From Corynebacterium rhinophilum (GTDB lineage Bacteria; Actinomycetota; Actinomycetes; Mycobacteriales; Mycobacteriaceae), in the NCBI RefSeq assembly GCF_030227225.1, contig NZ_JASPHQ010000013.1:13036-77035 (forward strand): DNA of 64,000 nt, in the 5' to 3' direction. The notes under the pieces are model-generated. The model was not told where the DNA came from, ran no database searches, and was given only the letters and a program-made list of their open reading frames with translations. How positions within the stretch are numbered: the stretch's first letter is position 1; each line of letters begins with the position of its first letter. Below, piece after piece: positions 1-9,681 of the stretch. A program made the position numbers and the translations under genes.

Positions 1-2
1 TG

Positions 3-1004
<1,002 letters not shown>

Positions 1005-1006
1005 TT

Positions 1007-2488
1007 ATGCAGGTACACAACACCGCCATTGAAGGCCTAAGCATCATTGAGCTGGACGTACACGGAGATAACCGTGGCTGGTTCAAGGAAAACTGGCAGC
1101 GCGAAAAGCTTGCTAAGGCCGCACCAGAGCTGGCTTCGTTCCAGCCGGTACAAAATAATATTTCTTATAACCGCACCGGTGCTACGCGCGGGCTGCACGC
1201 TGAGCCTTGGGACAAGCTCATCTCCGTCGCGCACGGCAAGATCTTTGGTGCCTGGTGCGATCTACGGGAAGGTTCCGCAACCTTCGGCGAAATTGTCACC
1301 CATGAGGTGGGGCCGGAGACCGCCGTATTTGTACCACGCGGGGTCGCCAATGGCTTTCAAGCCCTCGAGGAAACTTCCTACTCCTACCTAGTCAACGAGC
1401 ATTGGTCCCCCGAGGCACGCTATACCGGAACCAACCTCGACGCTGTGGAGTGGCCCCTCGAACCACGCGAGGTTTCAGAAAAAGACAAGCAACTGCCGGC
1501 GCTTGCAGATGTAGCCCCCATGCCACCCCGCAAAATCCTCGTTACCGGTGCGAACGGTCAGCTTGGCCGGGCACTGAAGCGGGTCCTCAAGAATGCCGAG
1601 TTCTGTACCCACGCGGAGTTCGACATCACCAATCCCCCGCAGCGCCAGTGGAAACAATACGAAGCCATCATCAACTGCGCCGCCTACAACGACGTCAATG
1701 GCGCTGAGGACGATCGCGCCGCCGTTTGGGCCGTAAACGCCGAAGCACCGGCCAAACTCGCCCGCATCGCTGCCGAAAACCAGCTGACCTTCGTACACGT
1801 ATCCAGCGACTACATCTTCGATGGATTCAAGGAGCTGCACACTGAAGACGAGATCCCCTCGCCCCTATCCGCCTACGGGGCGTCGAAGGCTGCTGGTGAA
1901 ACCGCCGCTCAGACTGCACCGCAGCATTATGTTGTGCGCACCTCGTGGGTGTTTGGCGATGGCCCGAATTTCATCGCCACCATGCGCCGCTTCGCCGAAG
2001 CGGATAAGGAGCCGAAGGTCATTCATGACCAGCGCGGGCGCCCCACCTTCGCTGAGGATTTGGCCAAGGGCATAGCGCATCTCTTGCGCACCCGGCCCGA
2101 GTACGGGATTTATAATATCTCCAATTCCGGCGATACCGTCGGGCGCGATGAAATGGCGATGTCCGTATTCATCGGCCTGGGCCACGACCCCTCAGAGGTC
2201 ACGCCGGTAAGCACCGAGCAGTATCGGGAAATCGTCGGCCCCGAAGCACCGCGCCCCAAAGAGTCGACACTTGCCCTAGATAAAATCGAGGCCACGGGAT
2301 TTTCGCCGCAAAATTGGCGGGCAGCCCTCGCCTTGTATCTCGCACTGTACCCTAGCGAACCCAGCGAGCCCAGCGGACCCAGCGGTGCCGGTGAGCCCAG
2401 CGATACCGGTGATACCGGCGAGCCTGGCGCCGGAGCAACCGCCGGAACCGCCAAAACTAACGAAAACACCGAGGCCAGCGAGGAGTAG
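1007..2488 (+). CDS. rmlCD: Fused dTDP-4-dehydrorhamnose 3,5-epimerase/reductase RmlCD
   Basis: One 493-residue protein carries the last two steps of dTDP-rhamnose synthesis. Residues about 1-165 are the RmlC cupin epimerase ([11 protein letters not shown] with the active-site His, then LREGSATFG). Residues about 175-440 are the RmlD short-chain reductase ([11 protein letters not shown] nucleotide site, [19 protein letters not shown] with Tyr and Lys). This fusion is characteristic of corynebacteria. After the RmlD domain comes a tail of about 45 residues, low in complexity and rich in Pro, Ser, Gly and Glu, made by short DNA repeats; it is not part of either family. Spacing to neighbours is 2 nt on both sides. 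Confidence 0.95.
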   Translation: MQVHNTAIEGLSIIELDVHGDNRGWFKENWQREKLAKAAPELASFQPVQNNISYNRTGATRGLHAEPWDKLISVAHGKIFGAWCDLREGSATFGEIVTHEVGPETAVFVPRGVANGFQALEETSYSYLVNEHWSPEARYTGTNLDAVEWPLEPREVSEKDKQLPALADVAPMPPRKILVTGANGQLGRALKRVLKNAEFCTHAEFDITNPPQRQWKQYEAIINCAAYNDVNGAEDDRAAVWAVNAEAPAKLARIAAENQLTFVHVSSDYIFDGFKELHTEDEIPSPLSAYGASKAAGETAAQTAPQHYVVRTSWVFGDGPNFIATMRRFAEADKEPKVIHDQRGRPTFAEDLAKGIAHLLRTRPEYGIYNISNSGDTVGRDEMAMSVFIGLGHDPSEVTPVSTEQYREIVGPEAPRPKESTLALDKIEATGFSPQNWRAALALYLALYPSEPSEPSGPSGAGEPSDTGDTGEPGAGATAGTAKTNENTEASEE

Positions 2489-2490
2489 CG

Positions 2491-3339
2491 ATGAAAGGCA
2501 TAATCCTCGCCGGTGGATCCGGAACGCGGCTTTATCCCATCACTAAGGGCATCTCTAAGCAGCTTATGCCCATCTATGACAAGCCGATGATCTACTACCC
2601 GTTAACCACGCTCATCCAAGCGGGCATTCGGGAGATCCTCATCATCACCACCCCAGAGGACGCTGGGGCGTTTCAAAGGCTCTTCGGGGATGGATCCCAG
2701 CTCGGGCTGATGATCGATTACGCCGTGCAGCACCGGCCCGAAGGGTTGGCGCAGGCTTTTTTGATTGGGGAGGATTTCATTGGTGATGACAGCGTTGCGC
2801 TGGTCCTCGGCGATAATATCTTCCACGGCTTCGGCGGGGAACTAAGCCAGTGCCGCAATCCAGAGGGCGGCATCATCTTTGCCTATGAAGTCTCGGATCC
2901 GCAGCGCTACGGCGTCGTCGAATTCGACCAGGCGGGCCAAGCGCTCAGCATTGAAGAAAAGCCGGCCGAGCCGCGATCTAATCATGCCGTCGTCGGGCTG
3001 TATTTCTACGATAATTCTGTCATCGATATCGCTAAGTCCATCACGCCAAGCGATCGCGGGGAGCTCGAGATTACCTCCATCAACGAGGCCTACCTGCGCC
3101 GCGGCGCGCTAAGTGTGCAGCGCCTCCACCGCGGTAGTGTTTGGCTGGATACCGGCACCGTCGATTCCATGAGCGAGGCCGCCGCCTACGTAGAGGTGAT
3201 GCAGAAAAGAACGGGCATCATCATCGGTTCCCCCGAGGTAGCGGCCTACGAAGCCGGATTCATTTCCCAGGCGGAGCTGGAAGCGCTAGCCCAGCCCCTC
3301 CTCAAATCCGGCTACGGAGAGTACTTGCGCGATTTTTAG
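2491..3339 (+). CDS. rmlA: Glucose-1-phosphate thymidylyltransferase RmlA
   Basis: First enzyme of dTDP-rhamnose synthesis: glucose-1-phosphate + dTTP to dTDP-glucose + PPi. The N-terminal nucleotidyltransferase signature [11 protein letters not shown] is followed by [17 protein letters not shown], which holds the catalytic Lys, and by [10 protein letters not shown] with a metal-binding Asp. At 282 residues it is a typical short RmlA. It is the last gene of the rml operon and overlaps the end of the convergent MBL-hydrolase gene by 4 nt. Confidence 0.96.
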   Translation: MKGIILAGGSGTRLYPITKGISKQLMPIYDKPMIYYPLTTLIQAGIREILIITTPEDAGAFQRLFGDGSQLGLMIDYAVQHRPEGLAQAFLIGEDFIGDDSVALVLGDNIFHGFGGELSQCRNPEGGIIFAYEVSDPQRYGVVEFDQAGQALSIEEKPAEPRSNHAVVGLYFYDNSVIDIAKSITPSDRGELEITSINEAYLRRGALSVQRLHRGSVWLDTGTVDSMSEAAAYVEVMQKRTGIIIGSPEVAAYEAGFISQAELEALAQPLLKSGYGEYLRDF

Positions 3340-3950
3340 TAGCCACGCTCGATGTACTCGTCGATGCGCGCCGCTTCCGCGCCCACCGTCGTGGCATCGC
3401 CGTGGCCCGGCAAGACCTTCGTATCATCCGGCAAATTGAATACGACGTTGCGCAGGGATTCGATGATCACATCGAAGTCCGAGTACTTGCGCCCCGTTGC
3501 GCCAGGGCCGCCGTTAAACAGGGTATCGCCAGACAAAAGCGTGCCATCGACGTAGAGGACAACACAGCCCGGCGAGTGGCCCGGGGTGTGGTAGACAGTG
3601 ATCTTCTCACCGTTGATGTCGAACTGGCCGTTATCGGCTAGGTCGATGTAGTGGGCATCGCCATTGGCCTCTTGCCACAGCATGTCATCGTCCGGGTGCA
3701 TGTAGACATCCGCATCAAAGCGCTTTGCTGCTTCCGGCGCGAGCTCGCAGTGATCGTTGTGGCCGTGGGTCAAGATGATGCCCTCAACCTTGCGATCGCC
3801 CACCAACTCTGCCACGGCATCGAGGTCGTGGGAAGGGTCGACGATGTAGACACTGGAGGCATCGCCAAGCACGTAGACGTTATTGTCCACGTCCCATTCG
3901 CCGCCGTCCAAACGGAACTTTCCGGAAGTTACCGTGCTTTCAATCTGCAT
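3336..3950 (-). CDS. MBL-fold hydrolase of the mycothiol detoxification pair
   Basis: A 204-residue metallo-beta-lactamase-fold hydrolase of the glyoxalase II type. The zinc motif THGHNDHCE (HxHxDH) is followed by HTPGHSPGC and the metal-binding LPGHGDATT. It starts inside the stop codon of the upstream mycothiol dehydrogenase gene (TAATG overlap), so the two are co-translated. The same pairing exists in mycobacteria (Rv2259/Rv2260). A role in hydrolysing the S-formylmycothiol made by the partner, or another mycothiol thioester, is inference from this context. Confidence 0.85.
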   Translation of the reverse strand: MQIESTVTSGKFRLDGGEWDVDNNVYVLGDASSVYIVDPSHDLDAVAELVGDRKVEGIILTHGHNDHCELAPEAAKRFDADVYMHPDDDMLWQEANGDAHYIDLADNGQFDINGEKITVYHTPGHSPGCVVLYVDGTLLSGDTLFNGGPGATGRKYSDFDVIIESLRNVVFNLPDDTKVLPGHGDATTVGAEAARIDEYIERGY

Positions 3951-5035
3951 TAAAATTCCACCACCGAACGTAGTACCTTGCCGTCCTTCATAGTTTGGAA
4001 GGCAGACTCGACATCGTCAAGCGCGATGCGCTCAGAAACAAACTTATCCAGCGGGAAGTTGCCGGCCTTGTGCAGGGCAACGTATGCGGGGAAGTCACGC
4101 TCCGGCAAGCAGTCGCCGTACCAAGCCGGCTTGATGGAACCGCCGCGGCCGTAAAGGTCGATGGCCGGGATGTCCACGTGGTCGGTCAGGTTAGGCACGC
4201 CCACCATCACCATGCGGCCGGCGTGATCGCGGGAGTAGAAGGCCTGGCGCCACGTCGGCTGGATGCCCACCGCGTCGATGGAAACATCCGTGCCGAAGCC
4301 GCCCGTGAGATCGCGCACCGCATCGATAACCTCCTGCTCCGACATGCCCTTCGAGCAAATGGTGTCGGTGGCACCGAACTCGCGCGCCGTCTCCAGCTTG
4401 GACTCATCAATGTCTACGGCGATGATCTTCGCCGCGCCCGCCAGCTTCGCACCAGCAATCGCTGCCACACCGACACCGCCGCAGCCGAAGATGGCTACGG
4501 ACTCGCCCAGCTGGATATCGCCGGTGTTGACGGAAGCGCCCAGGCCAGCCATGATGCCGCAGCCCAACAGGCCAGCAGCGGCAGGATCCATCTCATCAAC
4601 CTTGGTGCACTGGCCCTCGTGGACCAAGGTCTTCTCCGCGAAAGAACCGATGCCCAGCGCAGGGGTGAGCTCGGTGCCGTCCTCCAAGGTCATGGCCTTG
4701 GAAGCGTTGTGGGTATTGAAGCAGTACTTGGGCTCGCCCTTCTTGCAAGCGCGACACTCGCCGCATACTGCGCGCCAGTTCAGGACGACGAAATCGCCCT
4801 CCTCCACGTGGGTGACCGCAGAACCTACGGTCTCCACCACGCCTGCCGCCTCGTGGCCCAGCAGGAAGGGGAAAGCGTCCTCGATGTCACCATCGCGGTA
4901 GGCCAAGTCTGTGTGGCATACACCGCAGGCCTGCACCCGCACGATGACGTCATTGGGGCCGGGCTCGGGAACGACGATATTTACGGTCTCAACTTCCGCG
5001 CCTTTAGAGCGGGCAATAACAGCTTTTACAGTCAT
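3950..5035 (-). CDS. mscR: S-(hydroxymethyl)mycothiol dehydrogenase
   Basis: NAD- and mycothiol-dependent formaldehyde dehydrogenase of the zinc alcohol dehydrogenase family (361 residues). Catalytic zinc ligands lie in [12 protein letters not shown] and GHEAAG; the structural zinc loop is [15 protein letters not shown]; the NAD site is [13 protein letters not shown]. Upstream in-frame codons exist, but the ATG at 5035 gives the family-typical MTVKAVIAR start and lies exactly 7 nt after a TATGGT hexamer, which suggests a leaderless mRNA. It is translationally coupled to the MBL hydrolase downstream. Confidence 0.93.
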   Translation of the reverse strand: MTVKAVIARSKGAEVETVNIVVPEPGPNDVIVRVQACGVCHTDLAYRDGDIEDAFPFLLGHEAAGVVETVGSAVTHVEEGDFVVLNWRAVCGECRACKKGEPKYCFNTHNASKAMTLEDGTELTPALGIGSFAEKTLVHEGQCTKVDEMDPAAAGLLGCGIMAGLGASVNTGDIQLGESVAIFGCGGVGVAAIAGAKLAGAAKIIAVDIDESKLETAREFGATDTICSKGMSEQEVIDAVRDLTGGFGTDVSIDAVGIQPTWRQAFYSRDHAGRMVMVGVPNLTDHVDIPAIDLYGRGGSIKPAWYGDCLPERDFPAYVALHKAGNFPLDKFVSERIALDDVESAFQTMKDGKVLRSVVEF

Positions 5036-5042
5036 GTCCACA

Positions 5043-5048
5043 ACCATA
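5043..5048 (-). promoter_or_regulatory. -10 box of leaderless mscR
   Basis: On the minus strand TATGGT is followed by 7 nt and the ATG at 5035. No Shine-Dalgarno sequence lies between. Confidence 0.55.
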
Positions 5049-5087
5049 CCTACATTTTCAATATGGCCGCGGTAATGAAAATGGTTG

Positions 5088-5906
5088 CTAGGAAGCCGCA
5101 ATCACGTTGGCCGCGTGCTCGTGGCCGCGCTGGTTCATGTGGATGGGCAAGTTGCCCGCGCCCGCCGTAAAGTCCACGAGACCTGCCCACATGCGGTCAT
5201 TCGCATTGGCGCACATGCCGTTATTGCGGGTCGATGGCTTCATGTCCAGGAATTGCACGCCCGTGCGGGCCGCCAGATCAACCTGCATCCACTGCGCCTT
5301 GTTTTCGTAGTCCTGAACCATGGGCAGGAAGGTCGAATCCAGCGGCGTCGGGCCAACGTGAACAAGGCAGTAGTGCGGCCCCGAACCGATGGTGGGGTAG
5401 CCCACGATCTGGATGCGGGCATTCGGTGCGGCGTGCTTAATCCGTTCAATCTGCGGGGCGGTGCGGTCCGTAAATTCCCGGCGAATCTGATCCATGTTCA
5501 GTTCGCGGTGGTTATAGGTGTCGTTGAAGCCGGTGGTAATCAGTACGCGCGCGGTATCTGGGGTCAGCGCGCCCGATCCGATGGCGGCATCCACCTGCTG
5601 CCAGATCTGCGGGCCATTGGACATCGACACCGCACCGGAGCAGGAGAAATCGCGCACCGGCAGCCCCATCTTGGCGCCGGCCCGCTTCGCATAGTTGAAG
5701 GAGGTGGGGCAGTTTTCCCCGATTACCCGCGTTGGATTGAAGCGGTCCTTCAAGTATTCCCCGCCGTTCGGATCCGCAATGACCGAGTCACCGAAGGAAA
5801 CGAGATTGCGCTCTGCCGCGCTAGCCTGCGGCGCCGCTACCGCCACGCCCACCACCGCAATCGCGGAAGCGACGACCGAAAATGCCTTGAGTTTTATAGA
5901 TTTCAT
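5088..5906 (-). CDS. Secreted SGNH/GDSL hydrolase
   Basis: Exported esterase or lipase of the SGNH fold (272 residues). It begins with a clear signal peptide (MKSIKLKAF, hydrophobic core, cleavage after ASA about residue 30). Block I is FGDSVIAD with the nucleophile Ser, block [12 protein letters not shown], and the C-terminal catalytic His is in [10 protein letters not shown]. Several Cys residues could form disulfides outside the cell. The start has an AAAAGG ribosome site about 8 nt upstream. The substrate is unknown; lipophilic corynebacteria use such enzymes on lipids, but the sequence does not show this. Confidence 0.88.
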   Translation of the reverse strand: MKSIKLKAFSVVASAIAVVGVAVAAPQASAAERNLVSFGDSVIADPNGGEYLKDRFNPTRVIGENCPTSFNYAKRAGAKMGLPVRDFSCSGAVSMSNGPQIWQQVDAAIGSGALTPDTARVLITTGFNDTYNHRELNMDQIRREFTDRTAPQIERIKHAAPNARIQIVGYPTIGSGPHYCLVHVGPTPLDSTFLPMVQDYENKAQWMQVDLAARTGVQFLDMKPSTRNNGMCANANDRMWAGLVDFTAGAGNLPIHMNQRGHEHAANVIAAS

Positions 5907-6057
5907 TGAGAGACCTTTTCTTCACACCTTGTAACTTAAGTGCATATTAGTCACTCTGGTAACATTTTTCGAGTTAAAAGCAACACTATCTTTTCTTCTG
6001 ACGATATCGTTCGTAGTTATATTTTCGTTATCTTCTCTTTTCGGAGCTTTCTCTTCC

Positions 6058-7680
6058 ATGAAATTGTCTGATGTTCCCTTCCACGCCTCCGCGCTCAGCC
6101 AGTTCTTTCCTGCCCTCTTCAAGTCAGGGCTTATCACCCGGCAAGGCGGGCTTGGCGGGCAGCTCAAGCTCCTGCCCAACCTCGCGCGTTACCGCTTCAC
6201 CACGGCGCGCGAAATCGAGCAGGCCTATTTAACCTGCCCCGATCGCCTCGCGCTTATCGATGACGATGGCACCCTCACCTACCACCAGCTGCGATCCCAC
6301 GCGCAGAATTTCGCCCGCTACCTAGAGTCCTTGGAGCTGCCGGAAATCCGGCTCGGCGTCATGGCCCGCAACGGCCGCGGCATCATCATTCCTTTGGGCG
6401 CCAAGGGCTACGCCGGTGCCGGGATCTACCTACTCAATGTCGGTTCTTCCCCAGAGCAGCTCGCCGGCTGCATCGAAGAAAATGGCATTAACGTCCTCGT
6501 CATCGATGATGAATTCATCGATCGCGTCGATCCCAACCTCGATATTCCGGTCATTATCGCCCACGATACGGGGGCGAGCGATCTACCCACGCTCGATAAG
6601 ATCGTGAAGAATCCCATGGATATCGTGCTGCCCGCCTTTCCCAAGCACGGCCCCATCGTGCTGATGTCCTCCGGCACGACCGGCATCCCCAAGGGCATCG
6701 TGCGCCCCGAGCCGACCTTGCCGGTCGTACTCGCCTCCATCGTGGGCAATATCCCGTGGCGCGCCGATCAGCGCGTGCAGATGACGGCCTCCATCTTCCA
6801 CACCTGGGGCTGGGCCTGCATCAATATCGCCTTGGGGCTGCGCAATACCATCGTCACCCGCCGCGTTTTTGAACCGGAGCAGGTGCTTGATGATGTCCAA
6901 CGCTACCGCCTCGACGGCATGCTCTCCTCCCCCATCTTTTTCAAGCGCTTGGTGGATCACGATCCCGAGGGCGCTTTCGATACCTCGAGCCTGAACTTCA
7001 TAGCCTCTGCCGGCAATGCCCTTACCCCGCAGGTGGTCAAGGACACCAATGCGCGCTTCGGCCCCATCCTCTGCAATGTTTATGGTTCCACGGAGCTGGC
7101 GCTTGCCTCAACGGCCACGATGGAACAGGTCGCAGAAAACCCCGATGTGGTGGGCAAGGTGGCCAATGGCACCAAGCTGCGCATCCTCGATAAGGAGGGC
7201 CACCCCGTTCCCCGCGGCGAGGTGGGCGAAATCTACCTCACCAATTCCACCGCCATGACCGGCTATACCAACCCCAAGCTCAAGCTCAATCGGGTCGATG
7301 GGTTGCTGTCGATCGGCGATCTGGGGTACATCGACAAGCAGGGCTTCCTCCACGTCGTGGGCCGGGCCGATGACATGATCATCGTGGGCGGCGAGAATGT
7401 CCACCCCCAGTCCGTGACCGAGGTGCTCGAAGCCATGCCCGGCATCGATGAGGTGCATGCGTGTGGCGTGGAGGATAGCGAGACCTTCAGCCGCATCGCC
7501 GTCTGGGCGGTGCCTACTGCCGATGCCGCCGGCCGCGATCTGACTGCCGATGCCATCCGCGCCTGGGTGCACGATAAGCTCGCCGAGCACTCCGTGCCCC
7601 GCGACGTGCATTTCCTATCCAAGCTGCCGCGCAATGCCACCGGCAAGGTGGTTCCGCGCCTGCTTAAGCACGGCGACTAA
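6058..7680 (+). CDS. AMP-binding acyl-CoA synthetase
   Basis: ANL-superfamily adenylating enzyme of 540 residues, FadD type: carboxylate + ATP + CoA to acyl-CoA. It has the P-loop SSGTTGIPKG, the A5 motif VYGSTELA, the hinge region IGDLGYID followed by GRADDMIIVGGENVHP, and the C-terminal catalytic Lys in NATGKVVPR. A weak GGAG lies 11 nt before the ATG. The AT-rich upstream region (5907-6057) holds the 10-bp palindrome ACGATATCGT at 6001-6010, a possible repressor operator. Chain-length preference cannot be read from the sequence. Its last 17 nt overlap the convergent gene downstream. Confidence 0.88.
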   Translation: MKLSDVPFHASALSQFFPALFKSGLITRQGGLGGQLKLLPNLARYRFTTAREIEQAYLTCPDRLALIDDDGTLTYHQLRSHAQNFARYLESLELPEIRLGVMARNGRGIIIPLGAKGYAGAGIYLLNVGSSPEQLAGCIEENGINVLVIDDEFIDRVDPNLDIPVIIAHDTGASDLPTLDKIVKNPMDIVLPAFPKHGPIVLMSSGTTGIPKGIVRPEPTLPVVLASIVGNIPWRADQRVQMTASIFHTWGWACINIALGLRNTIVTRRVFEPEQVLDDVQRYRLDGMLSSPIFFKRLVDHDPEGAFDTSSLNFIASAGNALTPQVVKDTNARFGPILCNVYGSTELALASTATMEQVAENPDVVGKVANGTKLRILDKEGHPVPRGEVGEIYLTNSTAMTGYTNPKLKLNRVDGLLSIGDLGYIDKQGFLHVVGRADDMIIVGGENVHPQSVTEVLEAMPGIDEVHACGVEDSETFSRIAVWAVPTADAAGRDLTADAIRAWVHDKLAEHSVPRDVHFLSKLPRNATGKVVPRLLKHGD

Positions 7681-8140
7681 ATTTTTCAATGCCCCACCAC
7701 ATCGGTGGGGTAAAGAGCACGGCAACAAGCCAATAAATCAACCAGAAGCTGCCGTCTAGCCCTACCACCGCGATGCTAACTATAAGGATCGCAGCCGTCA
7801 CCGCACTGGCATATACGGATTTTCTTAAATTATTATCGGACTGATTCCCAGACTCGGTTTTCGACTTCCCGCTGAGTTTCCGATCAACTGCGCGTATGAT
7901 ATCGCCGCCAAAGACCAGCGAAAATGCGATATAAAAAGCTGCGAAACCGTGCATGAATCCCGCTTCGCCATCATTATGCATGGTGAAAAATGAGAAAATT
8001 AACAGGACTATGTCAATAATTGGCGTAGCGATAAAAAATACCAGTCCAATTCTTGGGGCCTTAACGATGTAGCGGAGAACACCACCCAGAATGAGGCACG
8101 CCCAAAAGAGAATTTCTGTTGCGACGGTAGCAATAAGCAA
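7664..8140 (-). CDS. Orphan four-helix membrane protein
   Basis: I do not recognise this protein. It has about four hydrophobic segments: residues 4-22, 30-50, 62-80 and a C-terminal pair from about 112. Between the second and third pair lies a polar loop (KLSGKSKTESGNQSDNN). The likely start is TTG at 8140, with GGGAG about 11 nt upstream; no better in-frame ATG is visible. Codon use is AT-richer than in neighbours (for example an AAATTATTATC run in the loop), so recent acquisition is plausible. It overlaps the end of the acyl-CoA synthetase gene. Confidence 0.6.
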   Translation of the reverse strand: MLIATVATEILFWACLILGGVLRYIVKAPRIGLVFFIATPIIDIVLLIFSFFTMHNDGEAGFMHGFAAFYIAFSLVFGGDIIRAVDRKLSGKSKTESGNQSDNNLRKSVYASAVTAAILIVSIAVVGLDGSFWLIYWLVAVLFTPPMWWGIEKFSRRA

Positions 8141-8231
8141 TGTATCGTCTGCTCCCTCATCAAGGCCATATGGCCTGCTTCTATTGAAGGAGAGTTTACA
8201 TTAAGGAAGAAACCCGCACAGATAAAAATGG

Positions 8232-8304
8232 AGCCGCCTGCGAGAATCGAACTCGCGACCTTTTCATTACGAGTGAAATGCTCTACCGACTGAGCTAAGG
8301 CGGC
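8232..8304 (-). tRNA. tRNA-Thr (CGT)
   Basis: The minus strand folds as a 73-nt cloverleaf: acceptor GCCGCCT/AGGCGGC, D-arm TAGCTCAGTCGGTAGAGCA, anticodon loop CTCGTAA with anticodon CGU, T-arm GCGAG-TTCGATT-CTCGC and discriminator U. CCA is not encoded. A 14-nt palindrome lies 2 nt upstream of its 5' end, and a TAGAAT -10 box lies at about 8327-8332. Confidence 0.95.
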
Positions 8305-8306
8305 GC

Positions 8307-8320
8307 GCTGCTTAAGCAGC
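8307..8320 (-). repeat. Palindrome in the 5' leader of tRNA-Thr
   Basis: GCTGCTTAAGCAGC is a perfect 14-nt palindrome 2 nt before the mature tRNA. The core CTGCTT/AAGCAG recurs directly before tRNA-Pro at 37449-37464. Confidence 0.6.
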
Positions 8321-8444
8321 ACTGGCGATTCTATCGCAGGGGTGGCGCGGAAAAGAAATCGGGGCTCAGGCCTGGTTTTGGCGGGCCGGTGTTAAACTCC
8401 GGCCCGATACTAGCGACGGTCCCGGTACTAGACAGCCCCCAGCG

Positions 8445-9644
8445 CTAAAGGCAGGCCCGCCGCAGCCTGCCCACCAAGCCGTCGAAGGCAATCTGCGTGC
8501 CCACGTTCTGGGTTAGCTGCTCGCGGCAATAAGAAATAGCGGACTGGCATTCCAAGAGGCCCTCCTCGCTCACCCGCTGCGCCAGCTCGCCAGATAGCCC
8601 CGCGAAATCCGGGTGGGTCATCTCCACCTGCGCGCCCACCTTTGTCATCAGCGCGTCGCGGTAAATTCCGGAGAGATCGACGAGCACTAGGTCGAGGTTA
8701 TCGATGACCCGTCGCTTCGCCCGCTTCTTGTGCTGTTCTTGTAGGTCCTTGATGGCGGAGCGGGCATCACGCTGCGCCTTCGCCGCGCCCTTGCCCTTCG
8801 CGCCCACGCCAAAGGTATTTTCCAGCTTGGCCAGCTCCGCTTCTTCTTCCTCCTTGTGCGATTCCTTCGCGTCCGCATCCACCAGCTTGAGAAGCGAGGT
8901 CACCGCCTGAAAGCCCTGGGATTCGTGGAAGATGTCCTCGGCCAGGTTGATGGCCACAGCGCGGCGTTTTTGCACCGTCGGCTCTGCCACCAAGTGGCGC
9001 GCCCTGCCCACGTGGCGCAGGGAAGTGACGGCGGCGAGGCGGGCATCGTGATCCGAGGCACCTTCGCTCACCAGCTGGGCAACGATATTGTCCACCGACG
9101 GCGAGGGGATGTACAGGTGCCGGCAGCGCGAGCGCAGGGTCTGGGAGAAATCCTCGGGGGCATCGGAAGGCGCGCACATGATAATCACGGTGCGCTCCGG
9201 CGGCTCCTCCACCGTCTTGAGCAGCGCGTTGGCACCATTATTGTTGAGGCGATCCGCGTTATTGAAGATCACCACGCGCCACGGGGCGACCGTGGGCAGG
9301 CTCGCGGCACGCCCGATGACCTCGCGCACCGTATCCACCGAGATGATGACCTCCTGCGGGTCCACCAAGACCAGGTCCGTGTGCTGCTTGGTGCCTAGCA
9401 CGGCGCGGCAGGCCTCGCATTTTCCGCAGCCCGGTTCCTCCGGATCCGTGCACATGAGCGCGGCCGCGAAATCGATTGCGGCCAAGGAACGCCCCGAACC
9501 GGGCGGGCCGGTAAAGAGCCAGGAATGGCTCATCGCCCGCGGATCTGCCCCCGGCATCCCCCGCGCCGCCCGCGCGGCACCCAAGATAGTGCGGGCCACA
9601 CCTGGGGTATCTGCCAATCGTTGCGCAACGCTTCCCGTATTCAC
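8445..9644 (-). CDS. holB: DNA polymerase III subunit delta'
   Basis: Clamp-loader subunit (399 residues) with an AAA+ fold. The P-loop GPPGSGRS carries Arg where Lys is usual, and is followed by a zinc-ribbon CGKCEAC and an EEPPERTVIIMC segment like that of DnaX. A charged linker (KEEEEAELAKL) precedes the C-terminal domain. The start is the GTG at 9644 (MNTGSVAQRLADTPG), since it sits 7 nt after a TAGGCT box and fits family length; upstream codons to 9794 would overlap the divergent cyclase gene. Synteny matches Rv3644c-Rv3645. Confidence 0.93.
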   Translation of the reverse strand: MNTGSVAQRLADTPGVARTILGAARAARGMPGADPRAMSHSWLFTGPPGSGRSLAAIDFAAALMCTDPEEPGCGKCEACRAVLGTKQHTDLVLVDPQEVIISVDTVREVIGRAASLPTVAPWRVVIFNNADRLNNNGANALLKTVEEPPERTVIIMCAPSDAPEDFSQTLRSRCRHLYIPSPSVDNIVAQLVSEGASDHDARLAAVTSLRHVGRARHLVAEPTVQKRRAVAINLAEDIFHESQGFQAVTSLLKLVDADAKESHKEEEEAELAKLENTFGVGAKGKGAAKAQRDARSAIKDLQEQHKKRAKRRVIDNLDLVLVDLSGIYRDALMTKVGAQVEMTHPDFAGLSGELAQRVSEEGLLECQSAISYCREQLTQNVGTQIAFDGLVGRLRRACL

Positions 9645-9651
9645 TCGCTCT

Positions 9652-9657
9652 AGCCTA
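9652..9657 (-). promoter_or_regulatory. -10 box of leaderless holB
   Basis: TAGGCT on the minus strand, then AGAGCGA, then GTG at 9644. The divergent cyclase gene has TACAGT (9668-9673) 8 nt before its ATG, so both start points sit in a gap of about 37 bp. Confidence 0.5.
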
Positions 9658-9681
9658 CTGGTCTTACTACAGTAAGTAGTT

